64,000 nt of DNA from Closterium sp. NIES-65 (GCA_948144175.1 CANXME010000202.1:459253-523252), one strand, 5' to 3'. Positions 1-9,975 are shown, counted from the first letter of the stretch. Numbers and translations are program-made. Notes: generated from the sequence alone by a model not told the origin.

Positions 1-1563
1 GAGGGAGCTGGTACCACGGGTCCCGGAGGTGCTCGTACTGAGGGTACTGGAGCTGCCAGGCCCGGGGGTGCCTTTCGGGCTGGAGCTGCTGCAGGTGCTG
101 GCGCTGAGACTACGACTGTCGGTCCTACTGCGGGTACTTCTGCAGCTGCTGGTGGTGCTGGAGTTGGAGCTGCTACTGGTGCTGGTGCTGCCTCTGGAGG
201 TGTTGGTGCTGTCCCTGCTGTCTCTGGCGGTGCTGCGCGGCCTCGGCCGTACTTCGTTCCGCTCCTTCAGCAGGTTCTTGGTCTCCCGCCTTCCACTGGT
301 CCTTCTCCTCCCGTAGAGTGTCCGCAGCCTGTCCCGTCACGGTCACAGTTACAGCCCGCCTCTCCCCTGCCTTCTCCTTCTCCCTACACTGGTCCTACTG
401 GACGTCTTGCTGAGCGTCGTGAGCCTGCGTCCCGCCCTGTGTCGCCAGTCCGAGCTGCTCGCACTAGTGGTTGCGCTTCGCGTCAGCGTCCTCCTCCTGT
501 CCCTGGCACGCACCAGATGTCTCTGCGTCCGTCCACTGCTCCTCTGCGTGCCCATTTGCCTTCTCCTCCTCAGTCTTCTCTTCCTACTCTTGCCGACCCG
601 GAGTCGGACTCTCACCGTGCTGCCAGTCCTACTGTCACGCGTCTTCTTGCTACTCTTGTCACTGACCCTTCCTTTGAGTCCGCTGCTGCGTCTGCCCTTG
701 TTGCTGAGCTGGTCGACTTTGCTGCTGCGTGTCGTCTGGACTACGCTGCCAGTCTTGTTGCTGAGTCTGTTGAGTTTGCTGAGTCTGCGTCTGCTGCGTC
801 TGCGTCTGCCTGTCCTCCGTCCGTCGGGGGTGACTGTGCTCTTGGCACGGACGTCCTTGAGGACAGGCAGGAGGAGTTCCAGTGCTTTGCCGCCGCTTTG
901 CCCCATCTCGTGTCCATGCTTGTTGCCCCTGAGGGAGACCCGGATGCTCTAGACATCCCGACCCCACGCTCTTACGCAGAGGTGATGGCCGGTCCCTACT
1001 CCTCTCAGTGGCAGTCAGCCATGGACGCAGAGATGGCTTCCTGGAAGTCCACAGGCACCTACGTTGACGATGTTCCCCCTCCTGGGGCGAACATTGTCAG
1101 TGGCATGTGGATCTTCAGGGTGAAGCGGCCGCCGGGTTCTCCGCCTGTCTTCAAGGCGCGCTACGTGGCTCGTGGCCTCAGTCAGCGACAGGGAGTCGAC
1201 TTCTTTCAGACCTTCTCCCCGACCCCGAAGATGACCACTCTTCGGGTTCTACTGCACGTCGCTGCTCAGCGTGACTACGAGCTACACTCTCTTGACTTCA
1301 GCACTACTTTCCTGCAGGGCCGCCTGCACGAGGAGATCTGGCTGCGCCGCCCTCCTGGCTTCACTGGGTCGTTCCCTCCTGGTACCCAGTGGAGCCTCCG
1401 GCGGCCAGTCTACAGTCTCCGCCAGGCGCCGCGTGAGTGGCACGACATACTGAGGACTACACTTGCGGCTCTTGGGTTTGCTCCTTCTACTGCTGACCCG
1501 TCGCTGTTTCTGCGCACCGACACCTCGCTGCCGCCGTTCTACATCCTCGTGTACGTCGACGAC

Positions 1564-1692
1564 TGTCAGAATATTATCTTATGTTCTAGCCTGTAGTGGG
1601 GTGCTCTATAGCGAGTAGAACCCTTCTAGGGTTTGCTATTTGTATCCCCATTTCTGCTAGTTCAACCCTCCTTCTTTCTTCAAACTTTGTCA
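1564..1692 (+). repeat. LTR, left, of element M
   Basis: 129 bp, TGTCAG...TTTGTCA. It contains CTAGTGGGG-like and TCTAGGGTTTGC blocks homologous to the other copia LTRs in the window. Confidence 0.9.
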
Positions 1693-1708
1693 TGCTATCA
1701 GAGCAGGT
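1693..1708 (+). other. Primer-binding site of M
   Basis: TGCTATCAGAGCAGGT directly abuts the LTR. It matches the plant initiator-Met PBS TGGTATCAGAGC with one mismatch; the following CGATCC also fits that tRNA T-arm complement. Confidence 0.75.
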
Positions 1709-1778
1709 CGATCCCCTTGGATCGATCGTGTGGGTGGGTTACCACCTCGCTTCCGCTGCTACTTTTTCCTCCCGCCGT

Positions 1779-1865
1779 GCGCCCCGAGGCGCGCGGCGGT
1801 TTTTCTGCCCGCCGTGCGCCCCGAGGCGCGCGGCGGTTCTCTGCCCGCTGTGCGCCCCGAGGCGC
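1779..1865 (+). other. Three tandem CCGA-loop hairpins in M leader
   Basis: GCGCCCCGAGGCGC occurs at 1779-1792, 1816-1829 and 1852-1865: a 5-bp GC stem with CCGA loop, spaced 36-37 bp. A single copy of the same hairpin sits just inside the PBS of E, K and L, so this may be a packaging or dimerisation element (inference). Confidence 0.6.
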
Positions 1866-1929
1866 GCGGCGGGCGTCTGCCTCGCGGCGTTCACCGCGTT
1901 CCGCTCTGGAGGCGTCGCGACGGGCGACG

Positions 1930-2280
1930 GGGACCCGTCGCGGCCCCGCCGCCCTACTCCGGTCGCGGCCCCGCCACCTTCAGTCGCGGCCCCGCCACAG
2001 ACTCGTCGCGGCCCCGCCACCTCCGGTCGCGGCTCTACCGCCTCGCGTCGCGGCCCAGCCGCCTCCGGTCGCGGCCCCGCCAACTCCGGTCGCGGCCCCG
2101 CCAATTCCGGTCGCGGCCCCGCCAACTCCGGTCGTGGCCCCGCCACCGACCCGTCGCGGCCCCGCCACCGACCCGTCGCGGCCCCGCCGCCCCACTTCGT
2201 GGCCCCGCCGCCCCACTTCGCGCCCCCCCCCCCCCCCCCCCCCTCCTCCCCCCCCCCCCATTTCCCGTCGTCTGTCGTGG
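1930..2280 (+). repeat. GC-rich leader repeat of M with poly-C tracts
   Basis: Imperfect tandem units built on GTCGCGGCCCCGCC, followed at about 2222-2262 by long C homopolymers. This is the same compositional leader as in the larger copia elements; no protein domain is recognisable. Confidence 0.8.
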
Positions 2281-2924
2281 CGACCTGAGGGGCGAGCTGT
2301 GGGGTGGCGGGTATGGGGGTGGCCGGTGTGCTTTCCTCCCTTTGCTCCTCCTCCTCCTTCGTCTCCCACTGCTGCAGCTGTCGCTGAGGGGGGTGGTTGT
2401 GTGGGAGACTGGGGTTTAGGGTTTAAGGGGGGTACGTGGGAGTGGAGCTAGCGGTGTAGCAGCGGGTGTGTATCAGGGGGGTGGGACTGTGTGCGGGAGG
2501 ATGAGCGGAGGTTGCCAGTTTGTCGTCAACAGCACCTGTAGTCCGGGGCGATGTCCCGGTAGCCCAGTGAGCTAGACTTCTACACCAACCGCCCGTGGGT
2601 CCGTTGCCCGTCTGCCGCTACTTGAGCCGCGGGGCCTGTTACTCCTGTAGTCCGGGCGCTGTCCAGTAGCCGCTGTGCCAGTCTGCCTCCTGTTGCCCGT
2701 GTGTCTGCAGCTTCAGCCGTCGCCTCCTATCTCCTCTCCCCTCACTCTCTCTCCTCCTCCTCACTTGCCCGTTGTGACTACCACTAGCTTTGCTCATAAT
2801 TGTGAACTCTAAACTATTTCTTCTTGAACTTGTGCTCAGATTGTGTGGTGACATTGTGATCCACCCTGAGCTTGTACTGCTTTGCCTGCTCTGCTGATTA
2901 CACCCCACTTTGGCTATGGGGGTG

Positions 2925-3053
2925 TGTCAGAATATTATCTTATGTTCTAGCCTGTAGTGGGGTGCTCTATAGCGATTACAACCCTTCTAGGGTTTGCTAT
3001 TTGTATCCCCATTTCTGCTAGTTCAACCCTCCTTCTATCTTCAAACTTTGTCA
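2925..3053 (+). repeat. LTR, right, of element M
   Basis: 129 bp, three substitutions from the left LTR, followed by the TSD copy ACGAC at 3054-3058. Confidence 0.9.
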
Positions 3054-4215
3054 ACGACTTGGTCTTTGCCACTGCGGACACTGCCGCACTCGCCCACGTG
3101 AAGTCCGAGCTGCAGAAGAGACACACGTGCACAGACCTGGGTGAACTGACAAGCTATCTTGGCTTGCGGATCACCCGGGACAGAGCACGCCGCACCATTA
3201 CCCTGACTCAGTCACACATGGTGCAGCAGGTCCTTCAGCGCTTCGGCTTCACGTACTTCTCGCCTCAGTCCACTCCTCTGCCTACGGGACACTCGCTCTC
3301 AGCTCTGCCTTCGGATGAGTCCGTAGAGTCGAGTGGTCCGTATCCAGAGCTTGTGGGCTGCCTCATGTACCTGATGACTTGCACTCGACCTGACCTCGCA
3401 TACCCTCTCAGCATCTTAGCACGCTATGTTGCTCCCGGCCATCACCGGAAGGAGCACATGGATGCAGCTAAGAGGGTGTTGCGCTACTTGTGCAGTACGT
3501 CGGGCATGGGGCTAGTGCTTGGAGGGCGTGAGCGGCCTGTGCTCACTGGGCACTCAGACGCTTCTTGGGCTAACGACCAGGCTACTCAGCGGTCGTCTCA
3601 GGGTTACACCTTCAGTCTTGGCTCTGGCTCTGTCTCTTGGCGCTCTACTTGCTCTTCTTCGGTTCTCAGCTCCAGCTGTGAGGCTGAGATCTACGCCACA
3701 GCCATGGCTGCCCAGGAGCTTCGCTGGCTCACCTACCTGCTGACTGACCTTGGAGAGCGGCCTCGTTCTCCTCCAGTGCTGTACGTCGACAACAAGGCAA
3801 CCATTGCCTTGTGTGAGGAGCACAGACTGGAGCACAGGACGAAACACATTGCTCTGCGCTACTTCCTTGCTCGAGAGCTGCAGCAGCGTGGTCAGCTTCG
3901 CCTGCGTTTCGTGGCCACTGAGGCCAACACTGCTGATGTGTTCACCAAGGCACTTCCGCCTCGTGACCATCAGCGCTTTTGCACTCTGCTAGGCCTTGTG
4001 CCTACTGGGCCTCACTTGCTTACCTCTTGACCTTGCTTGTACTGCTGCATATATATATATGCTCTGCTGCATGTGAACTGGCCTTATGGCCTTGACCTTG
4101 TGCTCGGAATTTGTGTGGTATCCTTGAGATCCACCCTGAGCTTGCTTTGCTTTGCTTTGCTTTGCTTGACTGGTCTTGTGACCCCTTGCTCTCCCCCACT
4201 TTGCCTATGGGGGTG

Positions 4216-4350
4216 TGTCAGATGATTATATTACTGATGCATATATCTAGGCTGTAGTGGGGTAGCCCATAGGGGGTACAACCCAATTAGGGTTGGTACT
4301 TGTACTTGTTTCATTTCATAGTGCATTCATTTTCCTCTCTGATTCTAACA
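4216..4350 (+). repeat. 3' LTR of copia A
   Basis: TGTCAGATGATT...GATTCTAACA, 135 bp, directly after the PPT. It carries the TAGTGGGGTAGCCCATAGGG core and AATTAGGGTT. The 5' partner is outside the window, so the TSD cannot be read. Confidence 0.85.
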
Positions 4351-4619
4351 CTTTCCTCCTCCAAGCCTTATCAGTCCTAGAGCTCCCCGCCCCCTTTATC
4401 CACTGGGTCCGACTAATGCACTCCAACACGCATACATGCATTTCGATTAACAACATGCTCGGTCCCACCTTTCCCGTCCGCACTCGTGTTCGACAAGGCT
4501 GCCCTTTGGCCCCATAGCTCTTCGTTTGCGTCATGGAGATCTTCCACCGATACATGTCCCTTTTCCTTCCCGGCTTTGCCCTATCCTCCACTCAGCGCCG
4601 CCTCATGGCTGTTATGTGA
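4351..4619 (+). pseudogene. LINE-type reverse transcriptase fragment
   Basis: The frame reads FLLQALSVLELPAPFIHWVR, then VRTRVRQGCPLAP, an in-frame TAG at 4515-4517, LFVCVMEIFHRYM, and a TGA at 4617-4619. The block 'VRQGCPL(S/A)P-x-LF' preceded by 'FI-W-(I/V)R' is the classic palm motif of non-LTR (L1-like) reverse transcriptases. Only about 85 codons remain. The 5' part would lie left of copia A, which interrupted it. No YxDD box follows; sequence after about 4605 is unrecognisable. It is a dead fragment. Confidence 0.75.
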
Positions 4620-5560
4620 TGCTATCACTTGCATTCACGTCTGTCTGCCTCCCATCACATGTTCGGGCGTTGCATGCGTGGTGTGAGCGTGTGCAAGAAT
4701 TTGTGTTTGACGTGGTTTGGTTTTTCTGAGTGTGTGTGAATGTTTTTTGGCTTGAGAAGATATGTGAATTGACTCATCTGCTCAAGACCTTTCCGACGAA
4801 CTAAGTATCGCTTCAATCGGAGCACGAACAAGAAAGTTACGAACGTTGGAAGTTCGTATGCCTTTTATATTTTGCTGTGGTGACTATGGGAAGTTGTGGG
4901 GTTGACTCCATAAGGGTTATAGACTTTTGGGGGTTGGGAAATTCGTCAAAATCACTGTAGATGCTGCCAGGTGGTTGGGAGGAGCCAAACCAGGTTGGCA
5001 AGTGTGGCCAAGTTGGGCAAGGTGGATGGCATGGGTTTGAAAGTGACAAAAGTAAAAATGGGGTTCCTATAGGGAAGGGATTTGGTGTGCTTATGGGGTT
5101 TCCTTGGTTGGGGACTCCTTGTGGATCTTCCCTCTCGTCCTCCTCTTCCCTCCCACCTGATTAATTGCCACTCTAACTTCTTTGTGTGGTAATTGTGAGA
5201 CTCTTATCATTGAGTTAAGCTCGTGTCTCATATTTAACAGTGTTGAACACTTGGTTGGGAGAGTAAGGTCCTGATTGGTTTACGAGTGACGATTTTTTTT
5301 ACGAGCGGGGGAAATATATGGGCGAAGTTCGTAAGTGTTGAATCAACACAAGAGCTCAGGGGCAGGTTTGGGTCACTTCCGAACTTCTTGCGGGACAGGT
5401 TTGGAAAGTTTGCACTTTGTGCGACCAACACTGACGACGGAGACACAGATTGTGCAAAGGAGTGAAGTGATAGGGAAAAATCAAGTGCCAGAAGCATTAC
5501 CTTCCAAAGGTAAGCAATCTTCTATCCAAAGGCGTCAAAAGAGAAAAGAAATCTCGTAAC
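4606..5560. other. Region without recognisable gene
   Basis: Moderate-GC sequence with short, uncorrelated open frames (at most 91 codons) and no domain motif, LTR ends or tandem array that I can identify. It may be old LINE or intergenic DNA. Confidence 0.6.
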
Positions 5561-5749
5561 AGGGGTGAGCAGCAGTAGCGCTCCCCTTTGCCTATGCTTA
5601 TGATTAGGTTATACCCGTCACCTTCCCGCCACCCGACCTCCGCTTCCCCGCCACCCCATCTCCCCTGCTCGCCGACCGATCTCCCGTGCTCGCCGCCCGA
5701 GCTCCCCTTCCCGCGGCCCGTTCTCCCATTTCTGCCGCCCGATATCCCC

Positions 5750-5882
5750 TTTTCGCCTCCTCTCGCCTCCCCGCGCGGCCTCCTCTCGCCTCCCCGCGCG
5801 GCCTCCTCTCGCCTCTCCGCGCGGCCTCCTCCCACCTCTCCGCCCGGCCTCCTCTCACCTCTCCGCGCGGCCTCCTCTATCC
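5750..5882 (+). repeat. 23-bp minisatellite, about five or six units
   Basis: Tandem units of the form CCTCCTCTCGCCTCCCC followed by GCGCGG, with point variants (TCTCCGCGCGG, CCACC). It lies at the left edge of a larger C-rich tract. Confidence 0.85.
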
Positions 5883-5884
5883 TC

Positions 5885-6445
5885 CCTTTGCCCTCGCTTC
5901 CCCCTCTCATCGCCATCGCTTCCCCCTCCCATCGCCCTCGCTTCCCCCTCCCATCGCCCTCGCTTCCCCCTCCCGTCGCCCTCGCTTCCCCCATCCGTCG
6001 CCCTCGCTTCCCCCTCCCATCGCCCTCGCTTCCCCCTCCCATCGCCCTCGCTACCCCCTCCCATCGCCCTCGCTTCCCCCTCCCATCGCCCTTGCTTCCC
6101 CCTCCCGTCGCCCTCGCTTCCACCTCCCCTCGCCCCGCCCATCGCCCTCGCTTCCCCCTCCCATCGCACTCGCTTCCCCCTCCCTTTGCCCTCGGTTCCC
6201 CCTCCCATCACCATCGCTTCCCCCTCCCATCGCCCTCGCTTCCCCCTCCCATCGCCCTTGCTTCCCCCTCCCATCGCCCTCGCTTCCCCCTCCCATCGCC
6301 CTCGCTTCCCCCTCCCATCGCCCTCGCTTCCCCCTCCCGTCGCCCTCGCTTCCACCTCCCCTCGCCCCGCCCATCGCCTTCGCTTCCCCCTCCCATCGCC
6401 CTCGCTTCCCCCTCCCGTTGCCCTCGCTTCCCCCGCCCATCGCTA
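5885..6445 (+). repeat. 22-bp minisatellite, about 25 units
   Basis: Tandem CTTCCCCCTCCCATCGCC plus CTCG (22 bp) with A/G variants at CCATCG or CCGTCG and local higher-order units containing CCCCGCCCATCG. Because 22 is not a multiple of 3, all frames read the same repeat in rotation (LPSPSLPPPIALASPSHRPR); the long open frames on both strands here are repeat artefacts. Confidence 0.9.
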
Positions 6446-7012
6446 GTTCACTTGCGCCATCTGTCAGTGTGGGGCAGCAGCATCACCAACGCCTCTGCGC
6501 CGCTGCTCCCCTTTCCCTCACTCCCACCATCCTCTTTCCACCCCCACCTCCCCCCCTTCCCCTGCAGTCGCTGGTTCACTTGCGCCATCTGTCCGTGTGG
6601 AGCAGCAGCATCACCAGCGCCTCTGCCTCGCTACTCCTCGCCTTCCCCCGCCTGCTCTCCGCCAACCTCGCCTGGACTGCCCTCTCCCACCGCCCACCCC
6701 TCCCTCACCGCCCTCCACCTCTCCCAGTGCCCCCTCCTTTCCATTGGCTTCCCTCTCCCCTCCTCCTCATCCTCTCCCTTCGCCTCCTCTCCTTCCTCCT
6801 CTCACTCCTCCTCCTTCTCTTCCTCCTTCTCCAGCACTCATCTGGTTATCTCTGGTGCCTCAATCGCTCCTCCCTCCTCCCTCTTCCCTCACCTCCTCGC
6901 CTCCCTCACTCACCTCAACCTCTCTACTGCTGCTGTCCCTGACGCCCTTCTGTTACACCTCGTCCACTCCCTTCCCCACACGGCACGTTAGCTCCTCACC
7001 ACTCTCCCCCAC
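6440..7012 (+). pseudogene. LRR-like relic (uncertain)
   Basis: Two direct copies (about 6443-6503 and 6570-6630) encode SLVHLRHLSVWSSSIT-type segments, and farther on LLASLTHLNLSTAAVPDALL. Spacing of Leu/Val resembles degenerate leucine-rich repeats, but the intervening sequence is Pro/Ser-rich low complexity and no complete repeat array or start is visible. It could equally be a C-rich spacer that mimics LRRs. Confidence 0.3.
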
Positions 7013-7366
7013 ACACCTTGATCTCTCTGGCTCACTCTGTTTCCCCTGCTCATTCTCTCCCCCCCGGCTCACTCTGTTTTCCCTGCTCATTCTCTTCCCC
7101 CGGGCTCATTTTGTTTCTTCCTGTTCACTCTATTTTCCGCTACTCAGTCTGTTCCCCTTTTCACTCACCCCCATTGCCAGCCGCGCAGGGTACATGTCCC
7201 AGTCCCAGCACCATGGCCCAGGGTTTATTGCATGCAGTGTAGCAGCCAAGAGTGGCCCAAAAATATTACATTTCTAGCTGTCTTGTTTGTCACGATAGTC
7301 AGTTGCCAAGTACTTCCTTTGTAGTGGTCATGTGCATGGCTGCTTCTGAGCAAAGTGTTTGTATTA

Positions 7367-7921
7367 CCGTATTCTCCCGGACATAACACCCTAGGGTATA
7401 GCTAAAAATACAGGGAAAAAATGGGGGGGGTCTCATAGGAAAAAAATGCATAATACCCGGGTCTTTACATATGGCATATTTTAGTGTTAGTGTTTTTTTA
7501 ATTAGTCAATGTGGGTGTTTTGCTGGTCCTTTTAGCATCACTGCCTGAGGCGCGAATGTGAGTTTCGGCCTCGAACTTCATCGCCCTCGCGAAAATGCCA
7601 TGTGGCACCTCTCTTGCCACTTGCAACGGAAGATTCACCTGCACGTGGCAACAGAGAAATAGTGGGAGGGGGCAAATCTCGGCAGATTGCCTTTGGATGT
7701 ACCGCGAAATTTCCTTGAGGGAGAAATTCACACGATATTCTTCCGTATTGCAGCTACTCGTTAACGACTATAATAATGAATATGTAAGAAAAGGGGGGTG
7801 TTATAGAAAATCAGCCAAAAAGGGGGGTATAGTAGAAACGAGGTCTATCATAACACCCACCCCGCACAAGCTACCCGGGGGTGTACAATTATGGGGGGGT
7901 GTTTTGTCCGGGAGTATACGG
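7367..7921. mobile_element. MITE, 555 bp, TA target duplication
   Basis: The left end CCGTATTCTCCCGGACATAA and the right end (reverse complement CCGTATACTCCCGGACAAAA) form terminal inverted repeats of about 25 bp with two mismatches. Flanks are TA at 7365-7366 and 7922-7923. Copies 2 and 3 of the host flank read GTTTGTATTATAACAAAG at the equivalent point (about 9066-9080 and 42315-42330), which is a precise empty site with one TA. The interior has G-runs and no transposase. TA duplication suggests a Tc1/mariner-type helper; the family assignment is inference. Confidence 0.88.
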
Positions 7922-8241
7922 TATAACAAAGCATCCAACATCAATATACAGCATGGCCAATCATCATAGTACTATCAAGCAGTCAAAACATCACCACAAC
8001 CAGATGGTTAGGAGACCTGTATACAAACACAAACCAAGAAATTAGATTTGACATGGCTGAACATCAGGGAAGTATACGGTACGTGATAATGATGAAGGAC
8101 AAGCAGCCAACACGGGAAAGGATAACGCAAGGTCCCTCGATTTATGCTTACAGTTGAAGAGGGTTACAGAAGAAGGGATGAAAAGAGGAAGGGTGGAATA
8201 GAGGGAAAAACTGATGACGGGAGGAACGGCGGGGGAGAAGA

Positions 8242-8320
8242 ACTGCACTCACCAGCACTGCACTCACCAGCACTGCACTCACCAACACTGCACTCACCAA
8301 CACTGCACTCACCAGCACTG
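8242..8320 (+). repeat. 15-bp VNTR, five units (copy 1)
   Basis: GCACTCACCAGCACT units, with units three and four reading ACCAACACT. It abuts the solo LTR. Confidence 0.85.
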
Positions 8321-8765
8321 TGTTGGAAACAATCAAGCTTAAGCGCCTCTGTCGTGTCGAAACACTAAGACACAAGCGAAGCGAAGCATATCGAGGCACC
8401 AGCGAGTCAACCCTCGGAGGTTGAAGTAACTGCTGGAGGTTCCGCGAAAGTCAACGGTCAGCGACCTTTGACCTGACAAGTACAGCGCGACAGCAAGGAC
8501 ACACAACTGACTCGCTACAGAGCAGATGCCCGAGTCGTCACTGTATCGAACCGCAACAGCAACAGTAAAGTAGTTATAACTATATCTCTTCATATTCCTT
8601 GTAATCTTATATAATCCTGTATCTCTTTGCTTTAATCAACTTACTTTGCTCTCACATACTAGCGCAAGGTGGTTTACAACTCTTCATTAAACGCTTCCGC
8701 TACTACATCAGTCCTACCCAGAGTTCACCCCTGCAAAGATCCTAAGGGCTTTTCTCAGCCCAACA
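8321..8765 (+). repeat. Solo LTR of the B family
   Basis: 445 bp, TGTTGGAAAC...AGCCCAACA. I see no difference from the 5' LTR of B (9470-9914), but about ten differences from the 3' LTR of B (41571-42015). No PBS or internal sequence follows; instead flank copy 2 begins. It is a recombination product rather than an independent insertion (see findings). Confidence 0.9.
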
Positions 8766-9469
8766 CTGGTGAGTGCATTCTGTTTTCCCTGCTCATTCTC
8801 TTCCCCCGGGCTCACTTTGTTTCTTCCTGTTCACTCTATTTTCCGCTACTTAGTCTGTTCCCCTTTTCACTCACCCCCATTGCCAGCCGCGCAAGGTACA
8901 TTTCCCAGTCCCAGCACCATGGCCCAGGGTTTATTGCATGCAGTGTAGCAGCCAAGAGTGGCCCAAAAATATTACATTTCTAGCTGTCTTGTTTGTCACG
9001 ATAGTCAGTTGCCAAGTACTTCCTTTGTAGTGGTCATGTGCATAGCTGCTTCTGAGCAAAGTGTTTGTATTATAACAAAGCATCCAACATCAATATACAG
9101 CATGGCCAATCATCATAGTACTATCAAGCAGTCAAAACATCACCACAACCAGATGGTTAGGAGACCTGTATACAAACACAAACCAAGAAATTAGATTTGA
9201 CATGGCTGAACATCAGGGAAGTATACGGTACGTGATAATGATGAAGGACAAGCAGCCAACACGGGAAAGGATAACGCAAGGTCCCTCGATTTATGCTTAC
9301 AGTTGAAGAGGGTTACAGAAGAAGGGATGAAAAGAGGAAGGGTGGAATAGAGGGAAAAACTGATGACGGGAGGAACGGCGGGGGAGAAGAACTGCACTCA
9401 CCAGCACTGCACTCACCAGCACTGCACTCACCAACACTGCACTCACCAACACTGCACTCACCAGCACTG
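8766..9469 (+). repeat. Flank repeat, copy 2 (hybrid)
   Basis: Starts CTGGTGAGTGCATTC like copy 3. The left part carries copy-3 diagnostics (TACTTAGTC, CGCAAGGTACATT, GTGCATAGC); the right part carries copy-1 diagnostics (TAGATTTGAC at about 9190 and the five-unit VNTR with two ACCAAC variants, 9391-9469). It lacks the MITE. Confidence 0.85.
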
Positions 9470-9914
9470 TGTTGGAAACAATCAAGCTTAAGCGCCTCTG
9501 TCGTGTCGAAACACTAAGACACAAGCGAAGCGAAGCATATCGAGGCACCAGCGAGTCAACCCTCGGAGGTTGAAGTAACTGCTGGAGGTTCCGCGAAAGT
9601 CAACGGTCAGCGACCTTTGACCTGACAAGTACAGCGCGACAGCAAGGACACACAACTGACTCGCTACAGAGCAGATGCCCGAGTCGTCACTGTATCGAAC
9701 CGCAACAGCAACAGTAAAGTAGTTATAACTATATCTCTTCATATTCCTTGTAATCTTATATAATCCTGTATCTCTTTGCTTTAATCAACTTACTTTGCTC
9801 TCACATACTAGCGCAAGGTGGTTTACAACTCTTCATTAAACGCTTCCGCTACTACATCAGTCCTACCCAGAGTTCACCCCTGCAAAGATCCTAAGGGCTT
9901 TTCTCAGCCCAACA
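9470..9914 (+). repeat. 5' LTR of copia B
   Basis: 445 bp, TG...CA ends, preceded by the VNTR of flank copy 2. The sequence ATATAATCCTGTATCTC near position 280-300 of the LTR is a possible TATA-region; the promoter call is inference. Confidence 0.92.
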
Positions 9915-9930
9915 GGGTATGAGAGCAGTC
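9915..9930 (+). other. Primer-binding site of B
   Basis: GGGTATGAGAGCAGTC abuts the LTR. It resembles TGGTATCAGAGC of plant initiator-Met tRNA priming with two mismatches. Confidence 0.55.
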
Positions 9931-9975
9931 AGGTAGAATTCAACTTCCATTAAGATACCGACAACGTTAACATGC

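Larger units (their letters stand above)
1564..3053 (+). mobile_element. Element M: pol-less LTR retrotransposon, 1490 bp, TSD ACGAC
   Basis: Direct repeats of 129 bp (1564-1692 and 2925-3053) start TGTCAG and end TTTGTCA, with three mismatches. The target duplication is ACGAC at 1559-1563 and 3054-3058. Behind the left LTR is a PBS; before the right LTR is the PPT-like tract TATGGGGGTG. The interior of about 1.23 kb has no pol domain: a GC-rich repeat leader with three hairpins, poly-C tracts, a cassette shared with element C (about 2331-2440), and the conserved copia 3' untranslated segment (about 2815-2924, including TGTGATCCACCCTGAGCTTG). It is therefore a deletion-type non-autonomous (TRIM/LARD-like) element needing proteins in trans. 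Open frames of 230-272 aa through the leader are compositional. Confidence 0.9.
1..4030 (+). pseudogene. Copia A pol: linker, reverse transcriptase, RNase H (split by M)
   Basis: Bases 1-1563 encode the Ala/Gly/Pro-rich linker (VPAVSGGAARPRPYFVP, then the RPSTAP and PSVGG blocks shared by all copia copies here) and the RT core: WIFRVKRPPGSPPVFKARYV, SLDFSTTFLQ, then YVDD ending at 1563. After M, 3059-4030 continues with LVFATADTAALAH, the RT thumb and RNase H. The RNase H acidic residues are visible as DASW, CEAEIY, YVDNKA and ANTADVFTK, and the frame ends at TGA 4028-4030. Without M both halves are in one frame with no stop, so the M insertion is the main lesion in this part. The sequence between 1564 and 3053 that reads open is LTR and leader of M, not pol. 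Confidence 0.9.
1..4350 (+). mobile_element. Copia element A (5' part outside window), disrupted by element M
   Basis: The coding frame is already open at base 1 in the low-complexity integrase-RT linker and runs into a copia reverse transcriptase. It is cut at 1563/1564 by element M and resumes at 3059. A 3' untranslated region, a polypurine tract at 4206-4215 (TATGGGGGTG) and a 135-bp 3' LTR (4216-4350) close the element. LTR, gag, protease and integrase on the left lie outside the window. A itself landed in a LINE fragment, which begins immediately after its LTR. Confidence 0.9.
7076..8320 (+). repeat. Flank repeat, copy 1 (carries the MITE)
   Basis: Outside the MITE, about 690 bp match copy 2 (8766-9469) and copy 3 (42016-42779) nearly base for base. 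Diagnostic differences: TACTCAGTCTG, CGCAGGGTACATG and GTGCATGGCTGC here versus TACTTAGTCTG, CGCAAGGTACATT and GTGCATAGCTGC in copies 2 and 3. The right end has the same five-unit array as copy 2 and the same TAGATTTGAC. No gene recognised. Confidence 0.85.

Noticed and set aside
2410-2430. Interstitial telomere array
   Set aside because: Only about two TTTAGGG-like units occur; too short to be more than a telo-box motif.
1596-2451. Frames of 229-272 codons in the M leader
   Set aside because: CG-rich repeat leader without stops in several frames; no conserved domain, and equivalent leaders in other elements encode different repeats.
5588-6991. Overlapping open frames of 418-467 codons on + and 166-208 codons on -
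   Set aside because: They run through 22- and 23-bp repeats whose period rotates all frames; the protein is the same Pro/Ser or Arg/Gly repeat in every frame. Only a weak LRR-like tail is kept, as a low-confidence relic.
8321-8765. 5' LTR of a second B element
   Set aside because: No PBS or internal sequence follows; the flank repeat begins directly, so it is a solo LTR.
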